Assembly: GCF_017183135.1 (NCBI RefSeq)
Contig: NZ_JADDXW010000014.1
Coordinates: 1 to 64,000, forward strand
Reading direction: 5' to 3'
From: Aurantimonas marina
GTDB lineage: Bacteria; Pseudomonadota; Alphaproteobacteria; Rhizobiales; Rhizobiaceae
DNA length: 64,000 nucleotides
Shown here in pieces: positions 44,201 through 52,405 of this stretch. The position numbers and the translations under genes are program-made. The stretch's first letter is position 1; each line of letters starts with the position of its first letter. Below the pieces are notes generated by a model. That model did not search any database, had not been told where the DNA came from, and worked only from the letters and a program-made list of their open reading frames with translations.

Positions 44201-45611
44201 TGGAACCGGGCGCAGCTATCACGCCGAGCTGTCGGCGAAGAACCGCCGGCTGCGGGTTCACTATCTGCTCGAGGCGGGGTGGAAGGCGGACGCCGCCATC
44301 CAGGGGCTCGGTCGCACCAATCGCACGAACCAGCAACAACCGCCGCTGTTTCGGCCGATCGCGACCAACGTCAAGGCCGAGAAACGCTTCCTCTCGACCA
44401 TCGCCCGTCGGCTCGACACCCTCGGCGCCATCACCAAGGGCCAGCGCCAGACCGGCGGCCAGGGCCTGTTCCGGCCCGAGGACAATCTGGAGAGCCAGTA
44501 TGCCCGCGATGCTCTGCGCCAGCTCTACCTGTTGCTGGTGCGGGGCAAGGTCGAGGGCTGCTCACTGCAGATGTTCGAGGATGCGACCGGCCTGTCACTG
44601 ATGGATTCGGGCGGCATCAAGGATGAGCTGCCGCCGATCACGACCTTCCTCAACCGGTTGCTGGCTCTCACCATCGACCTGCAGAACATCCTGTTCACGG
44701 CGTTCGAGCAATTGCTGTCCTCTCGCATCGAGGGAGCTATCGCGTCGGGCGTCTATGACGTCGGGCTGGAGACCCTGACCGCCGAGAGCTTCGTCGTCAC
44801 CGACCGTCAGGCGATCTACACCCATCCGGGCACCTCCGCCGAGACCCGGCTTCTCACCATCACCCAGCGCGAGCGCAACCGGCCGGTCACGCTCGACGAA
44901 GCGCTGAACCACCTCACCGATTCCCGAGCGGTGCTGCTCATCAACGGGCAGTCGGGTCGCGCCGCCGTGCAGGTTCCGACCAGCAGCCTGATGCTCGACG
45001 ACGGCGAGGTCGAACGCCGCGTCCGGCTCATCCGACCGATGGAGCATCCCGCCATGCCGCTGGCGATGATGCCGCAGACCCATTGGGTCGAAGCCGACCG
45101 CCAGGTGTTCGATCGCGCCTGGGAGGCGGAACTGACGGAGGTGCCGACGTTTACCGACAGCACCATCCACATTGTCTCCGGGTTGTTGCTGCCGATCTGG
45201 AAGCGCCTGCCGACCGAGTCGACGCGCGTCTATCGTCTCCAGACCGACACCGGCGAGCGCATCGTCGGGCGGCGCGTCTCCCCCGCCTGGGTCGCGGGTG
45301 CGACTGCAACGGGCAGCAGCACCTTGAGCCCCGAAGACGCTTTCACGGCGCTGATGGATGGCAAGACCATCCTCGATCTCGCCGAGGAGCTCCAGCTTCG
45401 CAGGGTCCGTGTCATGGGCGTGAACCGGATCGAACTGTCCGGCTTCACCGACACGATGCGCGATCGCCTGCGCACCTATGGCCTGTTCCACGAGATCATC
45501 TCCTGGAAGCTGCGCATGTTCGTGCCGACCGACGCCGCTGGCCCCGCCATACTGGCGAAAGTGCTCGAACGCTATCCGCTCGCGCGGATCGCCGAACGGG
45601 AGGCGGCATGA
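41250..45611 (+). CDS. Strawberry-notch-family helicase with N-terminal methyltransferase-like domain
   Basis: A 1453-residue protein. Residues ~100-300 have a SAM-methyltransferase-like fold: VLEPSAGSGLLAIL (motif I) and VLMNPPFSVM (NPPF, ~217). Residues ~470-760 are the strawberry-notch AAA/helicase domain with FLGDGTGAGKGRQIAG (Walker A, ~503-518) and IIFDESHAMQNA (DESH, ~612). The C-terminal helicase lobe has VFSEAGGTGRSYHAEL and IQGLGRTNRTNQ (~1020-1035). This bifunctional protein is common in alphaproteobacterial ICEs and plasmids. It may remodel or modify element DNA during transfer; its reaction is unproven. Confidence 0.87.
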   Translation: MMTSSAVASAIPAARLPAALDDTDPAARILAAARLMLPDLEQGRRIDAAMLRKAMQTAFGASDAAGAWDWKTAYDACEAATVLFLRKFGPAIRAKAASPTAMLPMLGKLAGLLPTHTRRSEESQTFQQFSTPIALGLTASVAAAITPADRVLEPSAGSGLLAILAELAGGSLILNELAETRAGLLGHLFPAIPVTRFDAAQIDDHLDAGLVPSVVLMNPPFSVMANVDGRMADAALRHLASALSRLADGGRLVAITGSSFSPDNPTWRDAFVRLQERGRVVFSAAIDGSVYAKHGTTIDTRLTVVDKAAADDATMFPTSPGVAPDVATLLGWIESHVPARLPVAPSVVIASVAPSVMPRTVRAYATHPSFGSAAMVEPEGVEFAYEPVDWKPDEGGRITESLYEEYGLQAIRIPGSQAHPTKLVQSAAMASVAPPTPSYRPHLPPAVVSDGLLSDAQLESVIYAGEAHDTLLAGSWTVDETFDLVSAARDDADNAVRFRRGWFLGDGTGAGKGRQIAGVLLDNWLKGRRRAVWVSKSDKLIEDAQRDWSALGMERLLVTPLSRFRQGTPIRLAEGVLFTTYATLRSDARDEKVSRVRQIVDWLGSDFDGVIIFDESHAMQNAAGGQRGDKRERGDQAASQQGRAGLRLQHALPNARIVYVSATGATTVHNLAYAQRLGLWGGEDFPFATRAEFVEAIEAGGVAAMEVLARDLRALGLYAARSLSYEGVEYELLEHTLTDEQVRIYDTYAGAFGIIHNNLDAAMQAANITGSTGTLNAQAKSAARSAFESAKQRFFSHLITSMKTPSLIRSIERDLEEGHAAVIQIVSTGEALMERRLAEIPTEDWGDVQIDITPREYVLDYLAHSFPVPLYEPFTDSEGKLSSRPVYCDGQPVESREAVARRDRLIERLASLTPVPGALDQIVQRFGTDLVAEVTGRSRRIIRKTGAGGVDRLMVETRAGSANLAETQAFMDDAKRILVFSEAGGTGRSYHAELSAKNRRLRVHYLLEAGWKADAAIQGLGRTNRTNQQQPPLFRPIATNVKAEKRFLSTIARRLDTLGAITKGQRQTGGQGLFRPEDNLESQYARDALRQLYLLLVRGKVEGCSLQMFEDATGLSLMDSGGIKDELPPITTFLNRLLALTIDLQNILFTAFEQLLSSRIEGAIASGVYDVGLETLTAESFVVTDRQAIYTHPGTSAETRLLTITQRERNRPVTLDEALNHLTDSRAVLLINGQSGRAAVQVPTSSLMLDDGEVERRVRLIRPMEHPAMPLAMMPQTHWVEADRQVFDRAWEAELTEVPTFTDSTIHIVSGLLLPIWKRLPTESTRVYRLQTDTGERIVGRRVSPAWVAGATATGSSTLSPEDAFTALMDGKTILDLAEELQLRRVRVMGVNRIELSGFTDTMRDRLRTYGLFHEIISWKLRMFVPTDAAGPAILAKVLERYPLARIAEREAA

Positions 45612-46651
45612 TGGCCCGCGACGCTTCCGATCTGGCGCAACGTCTCGGCCGCGACGCCGAGGCCGTCTGCCGCGAATATCTCTCCAACGGTCGGCGCGAA
45701 GGCCGCTACTGGCTGGTCGGCGACGTCCAGAACAATCCGGGCCGCTCGATGTTCGTCCGGCTGAAGGGAGCCGAGTCCGGCAAGGGCGCAGCCGGCAAAT
45801 GGACCGACGCCGCAACCGGCGAGCATGGCGATCTGCTCGATGTCATCCGTGAAAGCTGCGGCCTGCTCGACTTCAAGGATGTCACCGACGAGGCCCGACG
45901 CTTCCTCAGCCTGCCCCAACCCGAGCCCGGCCCTCAGCCGCAGCCCCGGCCGTCATCCGCACCGGCGGGATCGCCGGAATCAGCACGGCGGCTGATTTCC
46001 ATGTCGCAGCCGATTACGGGCACCATCGTGGAGACGTATCTGCGCAAACGCGGCATTACGGCTTTGCACGGAACCGGGGCCCTGCGCTTCCATCCACGCT
46101 GCTACTATCGCCCGGACAGCTTCAGCCCGACCGAGACCTGGCCGGCGATGATCGCGTCCGTCAACGATCTCGACAACCGGATCACAGGGGCGCACCGCAC
46201 ATGGCTGTCGCCCGACGGAAGCGGCAAGGCGCCGATCGACACGCCGAGGCGGGCGATGGGAGACCTTCTCGGGAACGCCGTCCGGTTCGACCGCGCTACG
46301 CACGTCATGGCGGCCGGGGAAGGCATCGAGACCATGCTGTCGCTACGAATGGCACTCCCTCACATGCCGATGGTGGCGGCGCTCTCGGCTGCACATCTCG
46401 CCGCCATCCTGTTCCCGGCGACGCTGCGACGGCTCTACATCGCTCGCGACGACGATCCTGCCGGCGATCACGCGATGGCATGCCTGGTCGAACGGGCGCA
46501 GGCGGTCGGAATCGAGGCGATCACCCTGTCGCCACGGCTCGGGGACTTCAACGAGGATCTCCGCACGCTCGGCATCGATGCGCTTCGGGCGGCGGTGCGG
46601 GTTCAGATCGCACCGGAAGACGTCGCCCGCTTCATGCAGATTGCGGCATAG
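45608..46651 (+). CDS. Toprim-domain primase-like protein
   Basis: A 347-residue protein with ATG 45608 overlapping the previous TGA. Residues ~40-95 resemble a small zinc-less primase N-terminus (WTDAATGEHGDLLDVIRE). A Pro-rich linker (~110-130) follows. Residues ~150-340 include the Toprim core: AAGEGIETMLSL (Glu, ~237) and YIARDDDPAG (DxD, ~279-282). Plasmid and phage primases of this layout prime replication of the transferred strand. It is co-translated with the strawberry-notch helicase, which suggests one helicase-primase unit. Confidence 0.85.
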   Translation: MMARDASDLAQRLGRDAEAVCREYLSNGRREGRYWLVGDVQNNPGRSMFVRLKGAESGKGAAGKWTDAATGEHGDLLDVIRESCGLLDFKDVTDEARRFLSLPQPEPGPQPQPRPSSAPAGSPESARRLISMSQPITGTIVETYLRKRGITALHGTGALRFHPRCYYRPDSFSPTETWPAMIASVNDLDNRITGAHRTWLSPDGSGKAPIDTPRRAMGDLLGNAVRFDRATHVMAAGEGIETMLSLRMALPHMPMVAALSAAHLAAILFPATLRRLYIARDDDPAGDHAMACLVERAQAVGIEAITLSPRLGDFNEDLRTLGIDALRAAVRVQIAPEDVARFMQIAA

Positions 46652-47014
46652 GTCGAAACGGGAACGTGAAGTGAGGGTCGTGGCCGGTGTCTCGCATCGG
46701 CTACGGGCCCCTCCACGTGCCATCGAAAGAGCCGCGACCACGGCCTTCTGAGAGGGCGATCGGGGCGGCAAGCGGTCCCGACCGGCAATGGCTGCGCCCG
46801 GCTATTTTCCGCCGCCCTTTCCACCCCACGCGGCAAGCCGCGCGGGGACCCCGACTTCGGGCTTTGCAGCGCGAAACAAAATAGCCGGCCTTCGCCATCC
46901 TCCGCTGACGCTCCGGCCCTGCGCGTCGCTCCGGGTGCAGGTCGGGACCGCCAGCCGCCTTTCGTCGCCATGAAGGCCGCGGCGGTCGCGGTCACCCGAC
47001 GAAGGACGAGCCCC
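46652..47014 (+). promoter_or_regulatory. Intergenic element U1 with long-range stem
   Basis: This 363-base gap holds CCGGCTATTTT (46798-46808) and its exact complement AAAATAGCCGG (46878-46888), with 69 bases between that include a small GCGGC-AA-GCCGC hairpin. The right arm is embedded in a 46-base block (46871-46916) that recurs at 50062-50107. Near the gene start, CCTTTCGTCG and CGACGAAGG can form another stem. Confidence 0.55.
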
Positions 47015-47953
47015 ATGACAGCCGATCTCGACGACACCTACGAACCTCACCACGCTTCTTCCCCCACCGACCACCTCCTGTCCGAACTGCAGCTTTACGG
47101 CTACCGCCCCTTTCAGGACGAACCCGACCCGAGGCCGCTTCCCGAGGGCAACGTCGTCGCCGGCGCCATCGCCGATATCTTCGACGCCCTGATCACGAGC
47201 ATGGGTGAAACCCGCCTCGAACCCGACCTCGACGAAATCCTTTGGTCGACCGTCAATCTCTTCCACCGCGCCACCGCCCGGATCGAGCGCGAGCTGGACG
47301 ACAACGAGCAGGCGCAACGTCGCGGCCAACGCGAACAGGATGGCTCCGAGGTGAAGTCGGTCGAGCTGGAGCGCCACATCGCCGAGGGACAGACCCTGCT
47401 CGAACGCCGCGACGCCTTCGAGCTGATGCGTGACCAGGCCGCCGAGCAATTCGAGCGCCACACCCGCTCACCCTGGCGGCCGCGCTCCGGATCAATGGTC
47501 AATCACCGTGCACTGACCTCGGCGATGATCGACAGCCGCGACTTCCTGACCGCCAGGCGTCGGGCAGAAACCGAGGTGATGCTACCGACCGGGCCAAAGG
47601 TTGCCTTCACTGGCGGACTCGACGTCAACGATCACCGGCTGATCTGGGAGACGCTCGACAAGGTCCACGCCAAGCATCCGGACATGGTTCTGTTGCACGG
47701 TGGCTCGCCCAAGGGCGCCGAACTGATCGCTGCGAAGTGGGCCGACACGCGCAAAGTGCCACAGGTCGCCTTCAAGCCCGACTGGACGAAGCACGCCAAG
47801 GCCGCGCCGTTCAAGCGCAACGACGCCATGCTCGACGTTCTGCCGATCGGCGTCATCGTCTTCCCGGGCACCGGCATCCAGGACAATTTCGCCGACAAGG
47901 CCCGCAAGCTCGGCATCAAGCTGTTCGACTTCCGCAAGAGAGGCGGCGCGTGA
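47015..47953 (+). CDS. DUF2493 domain protein (DprA/SMF-like Rossmann fold)
   Basis: A 312-residue protein, ATG 47015. The N-terminal ~140 residues are helical and charged. Residues ~180-310 show the DUF2493 pattern: VAFTGGLDVNDHRLIWETLD, VLLHGGSPKGAELIAAKWA and VIVFPGTGIQDNFADKARKLGIKLFDF. This is a nucleotide-binding Rossmann-like fold related to DprA/SMF and lysine-decarboxylase-like proteins. It occurs regularly in alphaproteobacterial ICEs. It may bind a nucleotide signal or ssDNA; the role is unknown. The gene is preceded by the structured element U1. Confidence 0.83.
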   Translation: MTADLDDTYEPHHASSPTDHLLSELQLYGYRPFQDEPDPRPLPEGNVVAGAIADIFDALITSMGETRLEPDLDEILWSTVNLFHRATARIERELDDNEQAQRRGQREQDGSEVKSVELERHIAEGQTLLERRDAFELMRDQAAEQFERHTRSPWRPRSGSMVNHRALTSAMIDSRDFLTARRRAETEVMLPTGPKVAFTGGLDVNDHRLIWETLDKVHAKHPDMVLLHGGSPKGAELIAAKWADTRKVPQVAFKPDWTKHAKAAPFKRNDAMLDVLPIGVIVFPGTGIQDNFADKARKLGIKLFDFRKRGGA

Positions 47954-47964
47954 GCGCCGTCGTC

Positions 47965-48525
47965 TCACAACATCTCCGGCCGGAACTGGGATCTCCGGCT
48001 AATGATCTTGCCGGACACCATGAATACGCCGTCACCAGTGTAGTGCAGCGTTTCGGGATGTTTCGGCGACGCCGCGACATGAGCCTTCACCACTTCGAAG
48101 ATGAAGAAGTTATATTTTTCGACCAGCGCATCGTCGTGCAAGCGGCATTCGAAGCTTGCATGGCATTCGCGGATCAGCGGCGCTCCGACTTCATGGGCGT
48201 CCTCGGCCGTTAGGCCGAACTCCGTGAACTTGTCGATCTCGGCGCCGGACGTGTTGCCGATGCCGACCACCGTGTCCGTGAGCTTCGTCGTCGGCAGGTT
48301 GATGACGCATTCGCAGCTGTTTCTGATCATCTGGAAGCTGTGATTGCCGCTCGAGATCAAGCAGCCGACGAGCGAAGGCGTGAACTCCATGACCGTCTGC
48401 CAGCCCAGCGTCATGATGTTGGTCTTTCCCTCCCACGCCGACGACACCAGTACGATCGGACCCGGTTCCAGATAGCGCCGCATCTGGCCCACCGGCAGGT
48501 CGTTCTTCTCATATCGCTTTGTCAT
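47965..48525 (-). CDS. Flavin reductase-like protein
   Basis: A 186-residue protein on the minus strand, ATG 48525, opposite to the surrounding backbone. It has the flavin reductase-like FMN-binding split-barrel pattern (PGPIVLVSSAWEGKTNIMTLGW, SLVGCLISSGNHS, ECVINLPTTKL, GAPLIRECHASFECRL). Such enzymes reduce FMN or supply reduced flavin to monooxygenases. As a lone gene between backbone genes it looks like cargo. The 330-base gap to its right contains no gene except the small ORF at 48856. Confidence 0.8.
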   Translation of the reverse strand: MTKRYEKNDLPVGQMRRYLEPGPIVLVSSAWEGKTNIMTLGWQTVMEFTPSLVGCLISSGNHSFQMIRNSCECVINLPTTKLTDTVVGIGNTSGAEIDKFTEFGLTAEDAHEVGAPLIRECHASFECRLHDDALVEKYNFFIFEVVKAHVAASPKHPETLHYTGDGVFMVSGKIISRRSQFRPEML

Positions 48526-48855
48526 CGCCCGTCCTGTCCGCCGTTGATCTCGCCGATACTGTAGCCACCGTGGCTGCGGCATCACGACCAAGAGCGCGGC
48601 AGGTCAGCTCCCGACCGAAGCATCGTCGAGGGCCTACCCCAAGGCTCCTGAGATGGACGGAAAACCACCCCCGCTTCCAAATGCGCTGATCCTTGATCCA
48701 GTCGAGGGCCTGACGCCATCAACCCGTGAAGGGTCGGCTATGCGAGCATGCCGCCGCTTCGGCTATTCCTCGCGGTGATCGCGGCCCTCGGCTGGACACA
48801 TCGGGCGCCTGTCGCGCGGGGGATGGCCCCCGCCTCCAAGACAGGAGCCGGAACA
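48526..48855. other. Intergenic stretch with a perfect GC hairpin
   Basis: No gene is supported here. At 48816-48833 a perfect hairpin GCGGGGG-ATGG-CCCCCGC lies 23 bases before the small ORF at 48856. An open frame through it (from 48748) includes a hydrophobic stretch, but I favour the later ATG because of the GGAGCC ribosome site. Confidence 0.4.
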
Positions 48856-49023
48856 ATGTCCCTCAATGACGCACACGCCTTCGCATTCAGCCTCGCCACC
48901 ACCCTCATGGTCGCCATCATCATCTTTCAGGCCGGCGACGGCAGCCTCGGCGTCATGCCAGCCAACGAGTACGACGGCGATACAGCCGCCATCGTGCACG
49001 AGTTCGACCCTTTCGCCCCCTGA
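48856..49023 (+). CDS. Small single-pass membrane protein
   Basis: 55 residues with one hydrophobic stretch (FAFSLATTLMVAIIIFQA, ~9-26) and an acidic C-terminal tail (DGDTAAIVHEFDPFAP). A GGAGCC ribosome site precedes ATG 48856, and a strong GC hairpin lies just upstream. It is followed by another membrane protein gene (frameshifted). No family recognised; it may be a small backbone protein of the element. Confidence 0.5.
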   Translation: MSLNDAHAFAFSLATTLMVAIIIFQAGDGSLGVMPANEYDGDTAAIVHEFDPFAP

Positions 49024-49104
49024 CCGAGGCCGGCTTCGCCGTGGAAGTGGAAGTCCCACCGGATTTCCGCTCCCGCCGCCGCTCATCTTCGGCTATATTC
49101 AGCA

Positions 49105-49604
49105 TTGCGCCGTGGTGGTGGTGGAGGCGCGACCGTTCGACCCTTTGTCACGGAGACCACCATCCTGATCGCCCTCGGTATTCTTGCTTCAGTCGCCGGC
49201 ATCGGCTTCTTCTGTTGGCTTCTATTCACACTCGCCGTTTACGCGCTGCCCTTCTTTGCCGGCGTCACCGTTGGCCTATGGGCCTACGATACCGGCGCCG
49301 GACCCATTGGTGGGGTGCTGATCGGCGCCTTTGCGGCAGGGGTGACGTGGGGCGTGGCCCAGGTCATCTTCACGTCCGTCCGTTCAGTGTGGATCCGCTT
49401 GGCGATCGCCCTCGCCTTCGCAGCTCCGGCCGCCGTCGCCGGCTATCACGCGACCTTGGCCTCACCAAACTCACCATGCCCTCCGAAGGCTGGCAAATCG
49501 CCTTCTCGGTGATCGGCGCGGTCGCCGTTGGCGCAACAGCCTGGACGCGCCTAGTCGCGATGGCCCCGCCTGGTCAATCCGGGCACGCGCTCGCACGGCG
49601 CTGA
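49105..49604 (+). pseudogene. Inner-membrane protein gene with a single-base frameshift
   Basis: Reading from a TTG near 49105 gives TETTILIALGILASVAG and further membrane helices up to AVAGYHAT (49455-49463). The family-like continuation (LGLTKLTMPSEGWQIAFS, then IGAVAVGATAWTRL) is present but one frame away, ending at 49604. Joining the frames would give a ~165-residue protein with four membrane helices. One base appears to be missing near 49460-49470. This is a true broken gene or a sequence error. No ATG fits the start. Confidence 0.6.
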
Positions 49605-50204
49605 TCGTCAATCCTGGCGACGGGCACGTCCAGACAAGGCGCGCTGCCGCATCATCCTGTCCTGGGAAGTGTAACGGTTGTCGCCGCCATGAATCGGATT
49701 CGAACCCACTTCACATCTCACCTTCGCGGCAAGTGGTGGAGGCTGAAGTCCGGCCGTTCGACGACATCGTGCCCGGCTTACTAATCCGGTACGAGGGAGC
49801 TTCTGACGCGCTGGCCGGATGGAGGGCGATGCAGGCGCGGGCTCCGGCCTGTGTGGGTGCGTCACCGACGCGCCGCGTGCCAGGTCCGTTACGGGTCAAG
49901 TTGGTGGGCCAAGTCTCCTTTGACGGTCCTCTGTCGGGTCGCGCGCTCCCCTGCCGCCTCTCAACGGCTTGATCTGGCCGAAGGTCGGCTGCGTCTCGAT
50001 CGCCTATGACGCAACGGCGCCGATCGACTTTCTTCCCCTGCCGGCTGCGCCGTCATTCCTCGCGAAACAACAAAGTCGCCTGTCGCCGTCCTCCGCTCAC
50101 GCTGCGGTCGCAAGCGATGCGCCGTCGATCGCCTCCGGCCTGCCGATCGCCATCGAGGCCGCGATGGGCGCGGGCTCGAAACAAGAGAGCAACGGAGACT
50201 TATC
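49605..50204 (+). promoter_or_regulatory. 600-base gap carrying element U2 before a DUF736 gene
   Basis: No gene is supported in this stretch. At its right end CGACTTT (50025-50031) and AAAGTCG (50072-50078) can pair across 40 bases. The right arm lies in a 46-base block (50062-50107) that matches 46871-46916 at 37 positions, the same layout as U1 but with a different stem sequence. The left part contains only short, poorly supported open frames. Confidence 0.5.
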
Positions 50205-50528
50205 ATGGCGACCATCGGCACCTTCAAGAAGACCAGCACCAACGAGTTCGCCGGCGAGATCATCACCCTCAGCGTCCAGGCCAAGGGCGTCCGCATCGTC
50301 CCTGAAGCCAGCCAAACCAGCGAGAACGCCCCTTCCCACCGGGTCTTCGTGGGCCGCGCGGAAATCGGCGCCGCTTGGGCCAAGCGTTCCACCGAGGGCC
50401 GCGACTATCTGGGTGTGAAGCTGGACGATCCGAGCTTCAATGCTCCGATCTACGCCAATCTCTTCGACGACGAGGACGAAGGCCACAGCCTCATCTGGTC
50501 CCGCCCCACTCGCCGCAACGGCGACTGA
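50205..50528 (+). CDS. DUF736 family protein (first copy)
   Basis: A 107-residue soluble protein matching DUF736: MATIGTFKKTSTNEFAGEI, SENAPSHRVFVGRAEIGAAW, GRDYLGVKLDDPSFNAPIYANL. DUF736 is nearly diagnostic for alphaproteobacterial conjugative elements; function unknown, possibly a small DNA- or RNA-associated beta protein. A GGAGAC ribosome site precedes ATG 50205. A diverged paralogue is at 55810-56145. Confidence 0.88.
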   Translation: MATIGTFKKTSTNEFAGEIITLSVQAKGVRIVPEASQTSENAPSHRVFVGRAEIGAAWAKRSTEGRDYLGVKLDDPSFNAPIYANLFDDEDEGHSLIWSRPTRRNGD

Positions 50529-50703
50529 GGCCCGCGACGCCCCGTCCGTCAGACCGGGCGGGGCCTAGCTCTTTCAGGGCGACCGAATCAGGCCGGGATC
50601 GGATCGGCACCAGAAGGCCCACACAGGCAGTTTCTGCTGTTCGATCGTGGGTAAGGCGACTATTATAGTTGTTTTCGTGGTGCGCGTAGCTGAGTCCGTA
50701 GGA

Positions 50704-50723
50704 GGTGATCATGCATGATCACC
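50704..50723. promoter_or_regulatory. 20-bp perfect palindrome over ribosome site and start codon
   Basis: GGTGATCATGCATGATCACC covers the end of the AGGAGG ribosome site and the ATG (50715) of the XRE gene. It could be the regulator's own operator or an mRNA hairpin that hides the start. Confidence 0.65.
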
Positions 50724-50966
50724 GCCCGACAGACGCGGGCCGCGCGCGCGTTGCTTGGTTGGAATCAGGAGACGCTCGCTGACAAGGCCCTGGTATCGCT
50801 GACCGCGCTCAAGCGCCTTGAGTCCGCCAACGCGCTCAAGGTGCATGAATCGACGCGCGATCAGGTGCGCAGGACGCTTGAAGCAGCCGGCATCGTTCTC
50901 TTGACCTCCGACCGAGGCGAGGGAGTCATGATTGTCCGAACTTCCATCAACAGCGCGGCGCCCTAA
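50715..50966 (+). CDS. Short XRE-family helix-turn-helix regulator
   Basis: An 83-residue protein. Residues 4-65 are a Cro/XRE-type HTH: ARQTRAARALLGWNQETLAD, VSLTALKRLES and RDQVRRTLEAAGIVL. ATG 50715 fits the strong AGGAGGTG; an ATG at 50711 is out of frame. The perfect palindrome over the start suggests autoregulation. It heads a set of small regulators (DUF2285, DUF6499/DUF2285, AlpA-like HTH) that precede repA, so it probably controls replication or transfer. Confidence 0.8.
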   Translation: MITARQTRAARALLGWNQETLADKALVSLTALKRLESANALKVHESTRDQVRRTLEAAGIVLLTSDRGEGVMIVRTSINSAAP

Positions 50967-51124
50967 CGCTCGGCCCTGTCTGGGACCATCCCTTCGGAGA
51001 TCGCAAGCTGGACGATTATCGTCCGTTCGTCGCCGCCCCATACCGTTCCGAAATATTCGGATGGTCAAAGCATCCCAACCCCGGCTTCAGGACGATTGTA
51101 GAGGAGCGCTATGACGCAAAATGA
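50955..51124 (+). CDS. Possible small coding remnant between XRE and DUF2285 genes
   Basis: In the frame ending TGA at 51122-51124 there is good coding-like sequence: GPVWDHPFGDRKLDDYRPFV, then YRSEIFGWSKHPNPGF and RTIVEERYDAK. It overlaps the start of the next gene by 14 bases, as coupled genes do here. No ATG, GTG or TTG start is obvious in frame, so it may be a truncated gene or start at a rare codon. Family unknown. Confidence 0.35.
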
Positions 51125-51374
51125 TTTCAAAGACGAACCGCCGGAGAGCGTGACGCTCACCGCGTATGATCGACAGCATATGAAAACCTACATCCGCTTG
51201 CTCGATGCCGAGGCGGACGGTGCCGACTGGCGTGAGGCCGTTTCCGTTCTCTTCGGTCTGGATCCTGACCGCGAGCCGGGGCGGGCCCGCCGTGTCCACG
51301 ACACCCATCTCGCCCGTGCCCGCTGGATGACCGAGCACGGCTATCGTGAGCTTGTCCGAGAAGGCCGGCACTGA
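51111..51374 (+). CDS. Small DUF2285-like DNA-binding protein
   Basis: An 87-residue protein: TAYDRQHMKTYIRLLDAEAD, GADWREAVSVLFGL, RARRVHDTHLARARWMTEHG. The layout matches the DUF2285 helical domain found in regulators of these elements (see also 52080-52260), with AREAV replacing the usual SYREIAE. It is probably a transcription regulator in the replication/transfer control set. ATG 51111 has GAGGAG upstream. Confidence 0.7.
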   Translation: MTQNDFKDEPPESVTLTAYDRQHMKTYIRLLDAEADGADWREAVSVLFGLDPDREPGRARRVHDTHLARARWMTEHGYRELVREGRH

Positions 51375-51495
51375 CCCCGGAGGAGTGCGTCTCACGCAAC
51401 GGATGGTGCGTCGGCCGGGACTTTACCAAGCGTTTGCAACCGGGAATCGTATCGGCCGGTCCATGCACCATCCATGCGAGCCCGGGAGACCGCCG

Positions 51496-52264
51496 ATGAA
51501 GCCTGACACGTCTCGATGGCGATCCTCATCGACTTACGATTACTTGGACGACCTCATCCCATCAGATCTTGCGTGGGAGTGGTTGCGGCGCAACGCCGAA
51601 TACCAGCGCGACTATGCCGAGATCGAACGTCGCCCTCGCGCTGCCACGCAGCTGACGAACCTGGCGAGGTTGCGGTGGGGCGTGCGATTTCCCTGTCCGC
51701 CCCGCTTTCGCTGCCACCGAGCAGCCTGTGTTCTGGGCGCCGGAAGCCGATCCCGGCACGGTCATGCTGACGGCCGCGCCACTGCTTCCTGGCCGCGAAG
51801 GCACGCCGCCGGCTGACCTCGATCCCGTCGCTGCGCGCCTCGGAGACGACGGCCTGCACATCGTTCACGGCGTAGGTTTTGCCGCCATCCATGTTCAGCT
51901 GCTGGGCGACGCACGGCCGGGTCAACCGCTCACAGCGCTCGTGCCGCTCGATGGCGATGCACTCGACCGGCTGGAGGCGCTCGCCCGCCTGATACGCGGT
52001 CTGCACCGGCCGCCCGCGCCGCCCGACATGCGCCTGACGGCGCAGCGCCGGCGCCGCCTCAAGCACATGCTCCAGGCACTCGACGGGAAGACGTCGGGGG
52101 CGAGTTACCGCGAAATCGCCGAAGTCATCTTCGGCGCGGACCGCGTCGCGTCCGATCCGTGGAAGACCTCGGCCTTACGGGATGCCACCATCCGCCTCGT
52201 CCGCGACGGCCGCGGGATGATCGACGGCGGCTACCGCCAGCTCCTGCATCGACGCCGGGCCTGA
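51496..52264 (+). pseudogene. DUF6499/DUF2285 regulator gene with a +1 frameshift
   Basis: The N-terminal part (MKPDTSRWRSSSTYDYLDDL, then AWEWLRRNAEYQRDYAEIE) reads from ATG 51496 until about 51690 and then becomes nonsense, ending at 51816. The rest (FPVRPAFAATEQPVFWAPEA, then DPGTVMLTAAPLL and the C-terminal DUF2285 SGASYREIAEVIFGADRVAS) continues in the next frame to 52264. Joined, it would be the ~255-residue two-domain regulator usual in this position. An extra base is likely in the TTTCCC run at 51688-51693. It may be a real inactivation or a sequencing error; a GTG at 51728 could start the C-terminal part alone. Confidence 0.7.
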
Positions 52265-52405
52265 CGCGCTCCCGTGCCCCTGAGCGAGGGGTGCGATTTT
52301 GCGACCATCATCTTCGCCCTCCCCTCTCGCGGCAGTCCTCCGCCAACGTGGCCCTCGCTCGCCGTCGATGTTCGGCGCTGCGAACCGAACCCACGGAGGC
52401 CGATC

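Noticed and set aside
49696-49707. T-loop-like GGATTCGAACCC suggesting a tRNA or an attachment site on the minus strand
   Set aside because: The flanking bases do not form a proper T stem or acceptor stem, and no anticodon or D arm can be built around it.
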